Assembly: GCA_963691815.1 (NCBI GenBank)
Contig: OY829648.1
Coordinates: 25,288,917 to 25,352,916 of the forward strand
Direction of reading: 5' to 3'
Length of the DNA: 64,000 bases
Source of the DNA: Echiichthys vipera
Taxonomy: Eukaryota > Chordata > Actinopteri > Perciformes > Trachinidae
In this document: one piece after another, positions 11,682-26,600 of the stretch
Layout of the letters: every line of letters starts with the position of its first letter
Position numbering within the stretch: the first letter of the stretch is position 1
The notes under the pieces: model-generated
Database searches by the model: none
What the model saw: only the letters and a program-made list of their open reading frames with translations
Told to the model about the DNA's origin: nothing
Program-made: the position numbers and the translations under genes

Positions 11682-14600
11682 CAGAAAGTGCTGCTACAAT
11701 GATGTTATAGTCAATGACAATGATGGTGCAGAGACACAGAGAGCACAGATGCGTAAGATCCGAAAACACTGACCAATCAGAGCAGACTGGGCTTTTTCAG
11801 AAAGGGGTCTTAAAGAGACAGGTGCTAAAACAGAGGGTTTTAGAATGTTAGCATGTTCTGGAAAAAAGTAAGTATACGCCTGAAAAATGAACATAATATG
11901 GGGCCATTAACTAATGAAGGAGTAAAAAAACAAAACATATTTTTTAATTTCTACTACTACATACTTGGGCATTGTTGTCAACAAATGATTGCTACACACC
12001 TCTGGTATGGCAGTGCCAATTATAAGCCAGGCTTTCTTGCCCATAGACAGGAAGTAGTTACACAGCAGTACAGCGTGTTCTTCTTCATCTCCTGCTAGGA
12101 GGGTGAGGAATTGCTGAAAACGAGAGGACAAGTCACTGTAAGATGGGCATTTCACCTTCTCTTCCAATCACAATACCTCAGGGAGGATTCACTCACATCA
12201 CAGGTGGCCCACAGATCGCAGGCACCGGAAAACGAAACTCTGTCTGGCAGAGAAGGGATGAGCGAGACAAATCTGGCAACCAGGTCCTGTGTAAGGAAAG
12301 AGTCAGCGTGTCACTGCAGTAAATCTCATCAAATTAGAAATACAAGCGATTACTTCTGAAGAGCATTAAAGTAGCCCCTTTCTGCAGTGACTTCAATCAA
12401 GTGACTCACCATGGCCTCCTGGGGATTGTTGGGGAAGGCATCCAATAACTCCTGTGGGGGGTTGAGTGGTCGAATGTAACGTGTGATGAAGACCGTCTTC
12501 CCATTGAGGTCTATGACGGTGGTAAGGCAGGGTCGGTCGGGGTGGCCCTGAGCTGCATCCCTCTCAAACCTCTCTGAAGTCTGCAGTAAATGCTCCTCTT
12601 CTTGGCTGTCAAACTGCATACAAAGGTCAAATGTTACATCAGTAGAATACCACTCAGCACTATGTAAATAAAACTTAAATAATAAGTGCCTTAAAATAAA
12701 AATGATGCGGTCATGGGCAGGTGAGTTAAGTGAATAAAAAAAGAAGAGTGTTTGAATGGACAGTTACCTTCAGTTCCTTAATCTAGCAAATGTTGCAGAG
12801 TAAAAGCAAAAAAGTAGCAAAAAGGATGACAAACATAAGAAATGATTAAATTGATGCATAACATGAACATGCATAACATGCAATGGACAACATGAAACAT
12901 ATCTGATAAAGCATTTACATGGAAACTCAAATGAAATGAACTGGCTGCTTGTAAGACAAACTAGCATGCGGGGATGCAGGCCGGGCAGGATCCATCCTTG
13001 AGCTTGGCACTTCAACGTGACTTACCTTTTCCCTAACAGACTCTCCAGGCACCAGCTGAGGTTCAATGGTGATGAAGAGTGTGACGAATGCTCCCTCACT
13101 CAGGCTCCGCAAAGCATCATAGCCACCATTATTGCCGTGGGTCCGCTCCTTACTGTACCCCAGCAACACTGCTGGTGTATTCACCTTGAATGTTCCATCA
13201 ATCTATCCGGTGGAATGAAAACATAAAAAAGGAAAATCAGTGAAAAGTCAGGTAGTCAGTGTGTTTCTCTATTGGTAAGGCGACTGCGCCCGGTTAGTTA
13301 ATACATGACAACAAAGACTCTCACCCTGGACTGAGAATAAATGGTGCTGAAAGGAATCTTGACGGAGCCCAGCCAGTGCTTCTCTACTCGGGTGTGTATT
13401 GATTTCCCTCTGTCTTTGTCAGTCTGAGAAGCAAAGGGCGTTAAACAAAACAAATAATATAATTCAAGAAACATGTTCTGATGTAATTACTGAGGTGAGT
13501 TGAGAGGAAATGTTTTGCTCACCACTCCTGTCTCATAAACCACCTCGTCAAATATGTTGATGAAGACTTCGTCTCTGACTGATTGCAAGACAGCAGCGCT
13601 GTAGTCACCGTTTGGGGCACTGCAGAGAAAAAGAACAGTTTTACATTTCAGCTCATTTGTTGGTGTTATGTAACTTTGTTAAAGGTCCCTTATTATGCTA
13701 TTTTCAGATTCATACTTTCCGCATTTTGGGCTTCTACCGCAACAGAATGTGTTTTCATGCTTTAATGTTAAAAAAACATTATTTTTCTCATCCTGTCTGA
13801 CTGAATATACCTGTATTCACCCTCTGTCTGAAACACTCTGTTAGTGCCTGTCTCTTTAAGACCCCCTCCTGAAAAAACCCAGTCTGACCATAACGACACT
13901 GTAGTAGCCCTTTCTACCTACCGTATATGCTATAATATAGTTGTGACATCACAACCCTACAGAAGTCCTGGCGGCTTGTGTAAAGACAACTTTTATGAGC
14001 ACGGACTGTCTGCATTTCTCTGTTGATTGAGCGATTTGATACTTTCACAGTATTTATATAGCACCACCACCTGCTTTATAATAAATAAAAAATAAAAAAT
14101 AAAATATATATATATTTTTTTTGCATTATGGGACCTTTAAGTGCACTAGAGTATCTGGAAAGAGTTGTATGTTTGGAGGGCATGTAAGTAGATAAAGCTG
14201 ACTTGGAATTGGCCATACAACACAGATGTAAACATTTATCATCAAAGACAAAAGTCAAGCCATGAAATACACAGTTGTCACCTGAACGGCAGCTGCAGCT
14301 CCTCGTTCCAGCAGGGGTTCGGTCCATCAGCGGTGGTTGTTTGAAGTACTGTACGCTGGAAGGAAACCTCCACAAAGGGCCTCACTTGTACCTGTATTAC
14401 ACAAAAACATACACACACAAGACAACTAATGTAGATCACATGCCAATGAAGATTTTGCTGCCAATCAGCATGTAAAGGACAGTTAAGGTGTATTGTACCT
14501 GGCCGAGGAGCCAATCACTGTCCTGGATGGCACCCTGAGACGACTGTCCTGGTTTACTGAAACAATAACCCAGTCACACAAAGTTCAATGTTGTATCACC

Positions 14601-17600
14601 TGTCTTCAATGTACTTTCTGAATTTGAGTGTGTGCACCGAGCACTCACTTATTCTGTGGCCTGCGGGTTGGGATGTCGTAGGCCCGGATGATGTTGACCA
14701 GCAGCTTAATGTCTCCATCAGACAGATTCTGAGCCGTCACCTTCTTTCTCTCTTTCCTCTGAGGTTTCAGCGGCCGCTTTGGTTCAGCCAGCTTGAAAAG
14801 GTTCATTCCCAGAATCCTGATCGTCACAACAAACAGCTGTTTATTATTTCGTCACAGCCAACAAGTGACTGCAAATCAGATCTCAGATATCAGATGATTG
14901 TATGCAAATAATGTATCGAGAGATCAAACATATTTTTCATTCAGTATGGGATTATTACCACCAACAGTACTCAGTCCCTCAAGGTATCTGCAACTGTATG
15001 AATAACTACTGATACTAATCTACTGGGGATGTTAACCTCAACATTTTCATTTTCCTGACCTTTTATGGTATAGCAGAGCTGTTGAAAAATGGGACCATTA
15101 AGAAGACAAGTGTTTTATATTGTGTGTCTTATTATGCATAATGTAACTAAATGAATTTTTTGATTAGACACAAAAACCTCAAACTGTTTTGGTTAAATAA
15201 ACTGCAAAATCCTGAAAGGACTGAATACTACACATGGTCTATGGTCACTACTGTACTGGTACTCAGGGTTCAAACTAAATGGAGAAATGGAGACACAGAC
15301 GGTGGGAGAAAAAAGAAAGAAGCTCATACCCCGGACCTGCACCACTGTTAAAAATGCATAACAGAAAATGGAACAGAAAAGATTATAAAACATTCACTTT
15401 CTATAATGAAAACAAACGTGCAAAGTAACACCCGACAGCGTGATTGGCACTGACACTTGAATCTGCACACATGCCATCAAAGACTAAAATTCAGTTCAGA
15501 GTTTCTGTTATCATGACCACATGTTGTGGACCATGCTCCAAAACACTGCCTTGAGCAGTTCCAGAGGACAGTATTACTCAGCCAGGGGAATGTCGTGTTG
15601 AGTGCAGATCAAATAGACTGAAGCAGCACCGGGCCAAGAAACATACTTGCATCAGCCTGATTTATATAGGCCCTGTCACTGTTTGTGATAGGTTGATTTA
15701 ACTGTCAACCCCACTGTTCAAGGTAATCCAAGTTATCTAAACCTTTCCTAAAATTGAGTTTAGGCACTCTTTTTAATTTTTCAAGTCTTTTTGACAACAG
15801 AAACAAGGTTAGGACATACAGAAAGGATAAATGACATGCATACATGCTTGAATTACTATTTTGTGATTGGCAGAAAAGAATAAAATATGGTAATATGCAC
15901 AACACAAACATGGAAAAAATGCCAGTTGTGAAAGATGGCAGTTAAAAGTGGGACAGACAGTATCTCCTTGGGGAGTGTTTTACCCAATGCTTGGTATCTC
16001 CTCCTCTATCACCAAGTCAGACAGAAGGTAGTGATGTCTGGCAAGAAGAAATCTGTTGATGACCGATTCTCGGATCTGCGGAAAATGCCAAGATCAACAC
16101 TTAGCGCTTTTATGTGCTCAAGATTGGAGTGATACAAACATGATTACATCAGACGGGCTACTCACCTTCTGAAGGTATTTGGCTACTAAGGCTCGGTGTG
16201 AATCCAGATGTTCTTTAGTGTCAACTGTCTCTCCTTCTTTAAGCCTCTTCTCATATTCCTGGAATAATTTTTAAGCAAAAGAAAAAAAAAAGAATTAGCC
16301 TCATATGGAGAGCTAATTTATCCTCATATCAATAATATTCCGCATTACAGTAAATGTTTGGAAGGCTGACCTGGAAAACTTTATCAGTGACCTCCCTCTC
16401 CAGGGCAGGAACACACTTGTAATTTCGAAACTCTGCAACTTCCTGGTTCCTGAGTGTGAGCAGGCGAAATCTTTTGGACCTCTCCAACTCTTCATCTGTC
16501 ACAAAGTTAAACTCCTCCTGCAGCTGTTCTAGACGGAAGTACTCTGGAGCTGTTACCTCTCCACTACTGGCCACCTAGCGAACCACAGGTAGAAAGCAAG
16601 AAGCCACGTTTTATTTGATACCGTAAGTCTCCTGGATTGTTCAGACCTCTTGCTTCTGCAAAATACTGTACTCTGATACCCACTTTTAGCAGCTGCATGA
16701 TTGAGGCATTTTTTGGATCGTTGGGGTCCAGTCGTGACTTTGTGGCCCACTCGCCAATTTTTTTCATGTCATATAGTCCAGATGCCCCAATATATGTGAC
16801 AGCATCAAGACGGCTCAGGCCACTATAAACACAGAAAAGCAAAGTGATTAATATTTCTAAAAAACATTTTCCAGACAAGGGACAGTCTTAAAAGGACTAT
16901 ACAGGTGTTTTATCATGTTTTAGCACATAAACTACAGACTGCATGTAATCATTACTAAGGCCCAGGCCAGACCGTCTATCTCTACCTGTGTGTGTGATAG
17001 CGGCCTTGTGAACTGCTGCAGTTCGCACGTGTATGGTGTCCACACAGACAGTGTTCCTGCTGCTGGGCTGCCTGCAGGCCCAAACCTTCCACACCGAGTG
17101 TGCTTTTGATAATGACCATCAATAATAGAAGAAAAGCCTTGTCTTAACAAATGAAATGATTCCAGTGTTCACAGAAATGCTAGAGGCCTTTTAATTTCAA
17201 ACGGAAATAGAAAGTGTTAAGTGTGGAAAAATCAATATATACATGTTTTTTTCAGGTCTGTGACCTATTTTACGGATATATTGAAAACTGTAGTGAAAGG
17301 TGTAATGTTGTTGGTGTGATGTCAATTTGACTGTCGCTGTCTATTTTTGCTGACAGAACCATGCATGTGCATCGACATAGAGGACTTTTCAGAAACGTAC
17401 CCCTGCTGCATAACCTTTGATGCAAAAATAGGGCTAAGAGGTTAACATGACTGATTACCTGTGTCAAACAAGATTCAAGTCTGAGCAAGTTGCCAAGTAA
17501 CTATCACGCTGACATAAACTGATATCACTAGCTGCCTGGAGGCGAGGAATATACATTCATGAATATAAACACTAGGGGCCAGATGCATAAAACTTTGCAT

Positions 17601-20600
17601 CTGCGCATTCTTTTTGTCAGATTTATAAGTCGCACGTACGCTTGGTTCTGTTTTATAAATCTCAATCATAGCCCATCAAAGCCCTTACACGATTGTTTGC
17701 ATTTCATTAGAGTGATTTGTTCATAGTCCTCATGTTGAAACAGACTTTAAAGGACGGCGATGATGCTCAAATGTAAATAAAAATTATGAAATTGATGACT
17801 CATAAATACACATTTGACATTTTACAGAATTCTGTGCTTTTCCCTGTCTCGCAACTTAAATTTAATCTCCACCTCATTATACATCACCTCAGCTTTCTCA
17901 GCTAAAACCGTGTGTACGCCTGATCAGAAGCATGTGTGAGGTCCGTACATTCTTCCTTTATTAATACCGGTTTCTGTGTTGGACACACTGTTGCATGTGC
18001 ATGTGGCCCCAGTGATGTTAATCAGACAGGATATGAAGTTCATGGGCTAAAACATCAAAAACCACCGGCACTGCCCTTTAAGTGACATTACCCGTGTATG
18101 CCACCAGGTTGTTGAGACACAGGGGGGGCGAGTGGTACACCGTCCTCCCCACTCCCCCAAGAAACACAGCATGACAGCTTTCCAGAGGTGTGCAAGGTCT
18201 GTTTGTTACTGCCATCAGCCTCCAAGGAGAAGGGCGAGTCTGACGAGGCATACAGAGAGGATGAGAGACAGGAAGAGATCACTGAAATGACAGGTCCCTG
18301 TCCAACAAATGTGAGGCTATGAAACCCATCAAAACATAGATGTTGTCCTTGAGTGGGAATATATTTGTGGGTGGCGATGTTTTAAGGTCTGAGCGTGTGT
18401 CAAAGAAGGCATTTACCGCTTCCAACACCATCATGGTCACACATCACTCTCTGGTTGCTGCTAAACTCAAATTCCTCAACAGGGACTTTGCCTGTCAAGA
18501 CTGACGCTTCTGGCACTGGAACAAACACTTGAGCCAGGAGGGAGCACGATGAGCCAATCTCCTCAAATACCTAGCCACACCCACACACACCGACACACAC
18601 AAACACACACACAAGAAAGGAATACAGTTCATGTAGTAATTTATCAGGCAGGTGTGTGGATTAGATAAAGTGGCAGCATGGCAAATGTCTCTGTACTGTA
18701 CCTGCAAATTGATGCTTTGGGGACAGTTTACTATCTTGAGGTTGAAAATCTGGCCAAAGTGCACTCTGAAATCAGTGTTCAGGGAGCGGCTGTCAGTCCG
18801 TGAGACTTCTTTGTCATTGTATAGGATCTTGATAAACAGAGAGCGCCTTGCAACATCCTCTCTTCGCGCTTTTTCAAGCCTACAGCAAGGAGTAAACACA
18901 CATGATGAAGAACGTCCACAGTGCCACGAACATAACATAACATAACATAACATAACATAACATAACATAACATAACATAACATAACATAACATAACATAA
19001 CATAAGGGTGTTGTCCATCTACACAAGTCCTTTCATGTTGGATTTATCATCTTACTCAAAATCTGCTAGTGGGTGAGATAAGAAATCCACTTCTTTTCAA
19101 TATTTCAACATGTTTACTCTAAACTCTTGAAAGAAAGTAAAAGTGAAAACTTTGTGTTTCTGCTCGTACCTGAGGCAGAGTTCAGTGGCGGTGATATTTC
19201 CAGATGCAGACAGCTCAGGGATCAGGATGGATTCTCCTGGTTTCCTGCGTATCCTGGAGGCTTTCTCTCTGACCCACTGCTCTATAGAATTAAACTCAGG
19301 CTTCTCTGGAGGCTGTGGCTTTGGGGGGCCTTCTTCAACGGGCCCTTCAGTTTCACTCACCTCCTGGTCTTCATCTTCTTCTTCTGTGTCATCCTGTGCA
19401 TGGCCTTTCTTCTTCTTCTTTTTCTTCTTCTTTTTGGCTTTCTGAAAACATAGATTTTAAACTGGAATTTGAACTTCAGTTGTTTATGATTCTGTATGCG
19501 ATACATTTATTATAGGTAAGTTGATTCTACTTAATAGATTGAGCTTGTACATTAATACATTCAAGTGTAAGAGAGTGACCAACTCCGTCTGACTGAGCTA
19601 CGCTAAATAAATATTAAATAGGCAGGTATAGATCTATAGCCACCTCTCTGGTGGAAAGGCTTTTTTTTGTTTCTAGTGCTGCAACTAACGATTTTCTAGG
19701 TTCTATAAAATGTGAGGAAATAGTGAAAAATGTCCATCTCAGTTTCTCAACTCTGTCTTTAAATTGTCTTTTTCTAATCGTCAGTCCAAATCCAAATCCA
19801 TTCAGTTTAATATACGAGATAAAACAGAGAAAAGGATGCCATTTTAGAATTAAAGTTTATTTGAATTTTTAATCAATTATCAAAGTAGTTTGCAAGTATT
19901 TTTCTGTCTATCAACTCATCGATTAGTCATCCGATCATTCCAGCTCTACTCGTTTCTAAATTATCAGAAACCTAATTTATTTTTGCACTGCAGAATATTG
20001 CTACGTATGTGTAGTAAGATAATATCATCATAGCTGATTTATCAGTCTAGCTCTATTGGGTACCTGTTTCCTTCTCCAGAGCTTCCACTCCTCCAGCTGT
20101 TTCTTGTACTCGACCAGCTTTCTCTGGTAATCCTCCTCGATCTCTGCCTCCAATTCAAAAACCTCTGCCAAGATTTCGTCTTCGTACTCTCGCTCATCTG
20201 ATTCCCGGTCCACATGCTCCCTGGAGCGAGGTTGAAAGAAAAAGAAACACAGCACATCAAAGAAAAGGATACCAACATCTGTAGAACACTATAATGAGAA
20301 AATACATTTTTCAGCAAGCATTTGTTAGGAGTGTATTGAATGAGTAATCAGTTCTATGAAGCAGCAGCAGATGTATCATCACAGACATGGGCCAGCTGTT
20401 TAACTACACAGAGTAATTTACCTTCTGAGGTAGAGCTTATAGGGCGTGTTGGTAACCTGCTTTAACTCTCTCAGGGCCTTGATCTCTTTCCACAATTTAA
20501 CTATAGTCTTCAGCAGAGTCCTGTCTTTCTCCTGCTCGCTGTCTCGCAGCTGCCGAGTGTTCCTGTGATATTCAAGGGAAAAACATACAGCAGGTGTATT

Positions 20601-23600
20601 GCTGGTCGTGGTGCTCAAGGGTACTGGTTTCTAAGATGAACAGGACTTGGATGGAACAAAATCTGGGGAACTCACCTAACCTCCAGACTGTACTGAGATA
20701 TCCTCTGCTGCATGGCTTGAGTAAGGCTGTCCCCACCATGGATCTCAAGTATATTCCGTAATGCACTCCTCAATCCATTCAACTACAGGACACAGAACAC
20801 ACATAGCATTATTACATTTCTAGATGTATTTAGGAATGTAAGGAAGTTACAAAAAGTTGCAGTGACAGCTTTAATATTCAGCTGATGAAGTTGACCTTGT
20901 CGGTCAGGTGTCCCGTGAGATTATTGTGCTGCCGGGTGAGGTACTGATCATACAACTGAGCCAGACGGGCTCCCAGGACATGCTCAGGACTGAAGAGTGG
21001 GTGATGGGAGAAGATCAGCCCGGAGACATCAACATCTAGCTGGTAGTCTCCCTCGGGGTCCGCTGCACCGGCGATATACAAATTTGCATATTTGGACTTC
21101 AGCGCCTGCCAGATAGAGCAACATCATCAATCATACAATAATCTACAAAAATGATATTCATCACGAAATGTGCTCAGTGCTTGTGGTTTGCTTGAGTGTA
21201 TCCAAGTATGTGTGCGGGCTTAAAGGAAGCATGAAATAGTTGGCAAGATTGATAGCGCCATCAGGGAGTGCTGTAATGAAAAGTCATGCATGACAGTGTA
21301 AAATAAACACTCAATTAAACTACAATGAATGCTCTGTTTCCTAGATGATCAAATGTGGCAGCTGTGCTCGTCTCCAGAGTAAAAAAAAAGCATGGGAAGA
21401 GTTCTTTAGGGGGGTTTCCCCACGCAGACGCACCCAGCCGGTGTACTGGATCTAAACATTGTTTCAGTGTGTGTAACTTGCAGGTTTTTCAGGGTTTCCA
21501 TATTTGTCATATTTTGGCTCTGCGGTGAGTCATGCCATTGCAAGATTAATTGGTTTAGGAGTGTGAATAAGGTCTAGGATTAGGTGCTTCCAATAAGGAT
21601 GCAGATGGACCATGCAATCTGACTCATGATTTGTCACCGAGCTGAGAAACACACCTAACCAGAATGTATAAATCAGTAGGTAAGTTTAACTTTTACACAC
21701 CACACAGTTAAAACCCTTTATATGCATTATCCAACATTTATGTAAAACACAGAATCCAAAGACAGCACTCAACAGCCTGATCCTGGCTCTTCCAATTATG
21801 CTGTACGTAAGGGATCCGAACAAATACATTTCTTGATCAAGCTCAGATGTTTTGGAGATTTTATTTGATTTCTGCATTATTAAATGACATACAGTATTAC
21901 GGTTATCAGATGAGAGTAAAAGGCACATAGAAGCATGTAGGTCTTTAGTACAAAAGAGACGTAACATGATATTGTTTAAAAAGGATCTTTGCTGCATGTC
22001 TCCCCCTCTCTCTCTCATCCCATTTTCTGTCTGTCCTATCTAATAAAGACTTGAAAACTGCCCAAAAAAAAATCTTACAAAAAAAAAGGACACAACACAT
22101 CTCTCAAAATCTTTGATAGAACGATATGATATTCAAAATGTATTTGTGGAGGTTCTGTCATGACTTTGTAGTATTTGGACAGTAAAAATAATATTCACGC
22201 TTAATCTAACATGTCTGCTGATTATTGTCTGCCCTAAAGCAAGGGTTTGTACAGTCTTAGTGTCTTAGAGTAAATCAAGGCACTTTTATTTCACAGTGTG
22301 AAATCTCAGACAATCTAGCATGTTCAGGAAAAAATCTAATGCTTTATTTCCATATAATATTTGTGTTCTGTGTGAAAGTACTCATCACAAAAACAACAGT
22401 TGGAAAAATAATATTGACATGCGAATAAACTCACAAATAAACACCCTGGTGTGTTAAGGCCTTTAATCTTTAATCGAGCAGCATCAAAAAATCAATGAAT
22501 CGATTAATTTTCAACTATTAAATGAATTGCCAACTATTTTGATAATCGATTCGTTCGATAATTTGTTAATTGGTTTGAGTCAGTTTGAGCTGTAAATATG
22601 ATATGAATGTACAGTGATAAAACACACCAATGCTGGTTGATATTTCTCAACAAATGTATAAAAATTGGAATTTCATTGGTTGGAAACATCTCATCGTGCC
22701 ATCTACTGTTTTAAATCAACCCTAACCTTGCAAGTCCAATGCTGAGTTAGAGTCGACCACTTGGGACGTCTCTGTCATCAAATTTTAAAATGAGGTTGGC
22801 AGCCCCCCACCCATTGTCCTCTCTCCGCCCCATGGGAGCCCTGTGCACACTTTGTTTCATTTTTCAAAATTATGCAGTGGGCAGAGTTAGGATCAGACCT
22901 GTGGGTGAAGTTAAACTTTGAGAAAGAAAATGTCCAAATTGTCTAATTTCACCTTTTTAAATGTGAATATTTCCTAACTCCTCTATGACAGTAAACTGAA
23001 TATATTTGGGTTGTGGACAAAACAAGATATTTGCGACCATCATCTTGGGCTTTGGGACATCTGGTTTTTGACATTTTGCAGACCAAATGATTAATTGGGA
23101 AAATAATAGACAGATTAATCGATAATGAGAATAATCGTTAGTTGCATTCCTATATTAATCATATGATATTAATCTAAATTGTTACAAAAATTGTTAAAAA
23201 ATTAAGGTATAAGAAATTCCCTTATATGCCCAGGAATTCATGGATATTCCATAGTCACTGTTTATTTTTTTATGAGCTGTTCATATTCACTTTGATTGCA
23301 TGTTTTGTTTAATATGAGACACCAGGAGACAACAAACAAATGTGTCAAGACAGGATTGTTTCATTTAAAATACTAAAAGAAAATTGCTTTAAATGAGTGG
23401 TTGTGTAGATGAAACACCAGATTATGTTGAAAATCAAGCATTTTTCATCGACTATATTTAAATTCAAGCGTATTTCTAACATTCAATAGATAAGGGCTCA
23501 AATTAAGCATTTTCCAAACTTTCAAGATCCTATATCTGCTCTTTCACCACCAACTGGACTTGTGTAGTGCAGCAGACCGTGGTGAATTGTGGATACTCTT

Positions 23601-26600
23601 AGTTCTGACAACTGCTTTCTAGGCAATATAAGAAAAGTGCGTTCCAAGTGTGGGTTAATGGAATGGGGGTTGGCATTTTTATCACTTTCCTAATATCTGC
23701 AATCACGTTTTTAGTGCTCAAGATATAAAGTTAGCAATCAAAAGCAGACATGAAGAGTTAAAATTCAATGTCAGTTTGAGCTCTTCTTCAAAAGGTAACT
23801 TCACATCTTGTACTTCTTTTAATGCCCCGTTGGATATGGTGTGTGGAGATGATATCACAGATGTGTCAGCCTCCACCTCTGCTCTATTCCCTGATAACAA
23901 AGGCTTTCCTCCTCTCCCTATTCCTTTGTAGCAAATGCCAAACTGCCCTTCTGCTTTTTTTTTTTCCAAAATGGCAAAGGGGTTAGAAAGGTAGGTGCCA
24001 CAACACTTCCAGTGTGTGAATGTGCACGGTGCTTTTGATGTGGCAAATGAATGGAGTGATCGAAATGAGAGTGGGCGTGTGTCTGACCTTCCTGTACACA
24101 GTGTGCAGTGCAGGGTCCAGATCCTCCTCCATGTGGAAGAGAGGTGGTCTAGTGGATGATTCCTTTATGGGGTCAGGCAGAGCCACGATCCTGCCGTCAT
24201 CTCCAAACCACTTCTTACCCTGAATAAAGGAATTTTCAAATATATAAATTTGAAACAATTCATGGATTCAGAGCCAGTGACACTATTGAGCTGTCTGGCA
24301 TGTTGGTTCAGATTACCTCCTCCATTTTCAAAATGCGGTTCTCCAGAATGTTCTCATTGGTCAGGGACACGGGAGGCCTTTCCCCTACGTACAGACCCTC
24401 GTCCTCCAGATAACGAGGCTTCGTGTTTTCAGGCAGTTTAATGGAGGCTGGGACTGTGGCAATAATGGTTAAAGATAGTTAATATCCTCAACTGAATATT
24501 AAAGCTGACATTACAGCATTTGGAAGCGGTACGTGTGAATCAGATGGTTTTGTACATTAAAGAATACCTGTTCGAAAACTTGGCGTAAAGAGGAGTTCAC
24601 TCTCTAGATTAATACGTTTTCTGTACCCAGCATACACTGCTTTCTTCACTTCCAGGAAGTCTCTTGATGATTGTTCGATGACGAATAAGTCTTCCTCGTC
24701 ATCTCGCACAAGAGGAGCTTCTTCGCTCTAAGGAGGGACGAAGAATATGAGGTGTTTGGAATTCCCCCAGCCTTATACAACTGCCGCTGTGGAACAGGTG
24801 AAAATAATCAAGATAAACACAGATCATTTCTTGCGATGTTATTGTCAGTGTCTTACCTGGTCTTCATTTTCATCTTGATGATCAACTTCATCCTCTTCCT
24901 GCTCTTCAGCTTCTTCTTCTTCATCCCTGTCCTGCTCTTCTGTCTTTTTATGTTTCCCCCTTTTCTTCTCAGTGCCATCTTGTGGATCCGGCTCAAAGTT
25001 TAGTGTAAAGAAATTGTATGCTTCCTCTGCAGTCGGTAGGCCTGTGTCTGCCTGTATTTTCAGAAGATCAATACATAAACACAAAAAACTAATTTGTTCT
25101 TAAAATTATTGCAATCTTGTCTCCAGCCTTACTCGTCTTGCTGATTCTCGGAACTTGACCCTGGTGCTGAGGGCCAGAGGGTCATCATGCCGGCCAGCTC
25201 TGTCTGGATCGATCTGTAAAACACTGGGAGTTAAACCTTCACTGCTCTGGGTACAGTCATGATTAGAGGACCATATGCGGCCACAGTTGAGGTGGATGCT
25301 TACCTCTTGGTCAAACCTAGTTACAGTGTCTCTGTCTCTGAGGTTCTGTAGGCGACTGGCTGGCTCGAGAGAGGCCTCCTGCTGCTGAAGACTCTCACCT
25401 TTAGACTTGAACATGAGAGGCCATACTTTTACATCAAAACTTTTCATCCAGGATTATACATGGTTCGGGTCATTTTGGAAGAGGATATCTTTCAGAATAT
25501 TATTCAAATAGAAAATCATTTGTATTTACTCTGGCTGCTCTCAGTTTCTCTTCCAAGCGTTGTGTCACCAAACTGTCTAAAAGCTGAGAATTGTGAGTAT
25601 CCTGGATTCTTGAGGAGAGACCTAGAAGACAAAGCACATCATGAAACAAGAATTCAGGGTTCCTACACATTTTCCATTTCAAAATTCCAGACTTCTCCAG
25701 ACTCAAATTTCCAGACTTCTCAGAGGATTTTTCAGTCAATTTTAAACATCTGAATACCAATTTATAGATGTATATGTAAATAAATGGTTTTAAAATCCAA
25801 ATTTTGTGTATGCCATTATGTTGCCAAGTAATTACAAGACATATTTACATACCTATTGTAGCTCATAAAAGTACATTTAATTTCAAACCAGGGTTATTTA
25901 AGCTAAATGCTACAAGAGTGCAATTAATAACTGTAAACCTGGTACCCCTACTGACAGACATGCTCTTCCCTTTTTACATACTCATCCAGACCTGGAAATT
26001 ACTCAAATTAAAATCCATACTTTCCCATACTGTGTAGGAACCCTGATAATTACATGTATTACGCAGTATTGTATTGTTACTGACACCGTTTACCCAATAC
26101 CTAATGATTCAGATATATTGTCATTTTTATAGTCACTTCACAAGGGTCAAGGTGTTGTGTGGTTTTTTGAGAAGTTAAGGTCATTTGTTGGATGAAAAAA
26201 GTTTTCTGTACTACAACATCCTTATATGCTGCACAATAACAAATCACACAGTACTGTTTTAATACTCCAATCCAACCCTAAACAACCAAAAAGCATAAAG
26301 GGATCGAACATGGACACAAACCTCTCTGAGAACCAGTCGGAGGTCTTGACAAAACCACGGGGTCAGCTGCCTTTTCAGCAGATCCCTCATCATCACTGTG
26401 GTGCTGAATGGTGGAGATCTCCTCCACATCATCATCATGGGACTCCTGAGCCGAAGACTGGTCAAGCAGCTAATATATGCCAAGAGATTGAAAAATGATG
26501 TACACATACACTGTTGTGACAGAGATTGTACTAGCACACAGGTAATAATGCAATTAAAGGGTGCGAGAGAAAGATGTACCCTTTTCTTCCGCCTCTGTCT

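Noticed and set aside
15705..15911. ORF with KRLEKLKRVPKLNFRKG in a CC2D2A intron
   Set aside because: The flanking exons (15984-16075 and 14649-14816) join directly in frame and match the known protein without it; no good acceptor.
16567..16574. Acceptor at 16575-16576 for CC2D2A exon 16371-16566
   Set aside because: It would put the upstream exon (ending with two extra bases) out of frame; the acceptor eight bases further in fits the phase.
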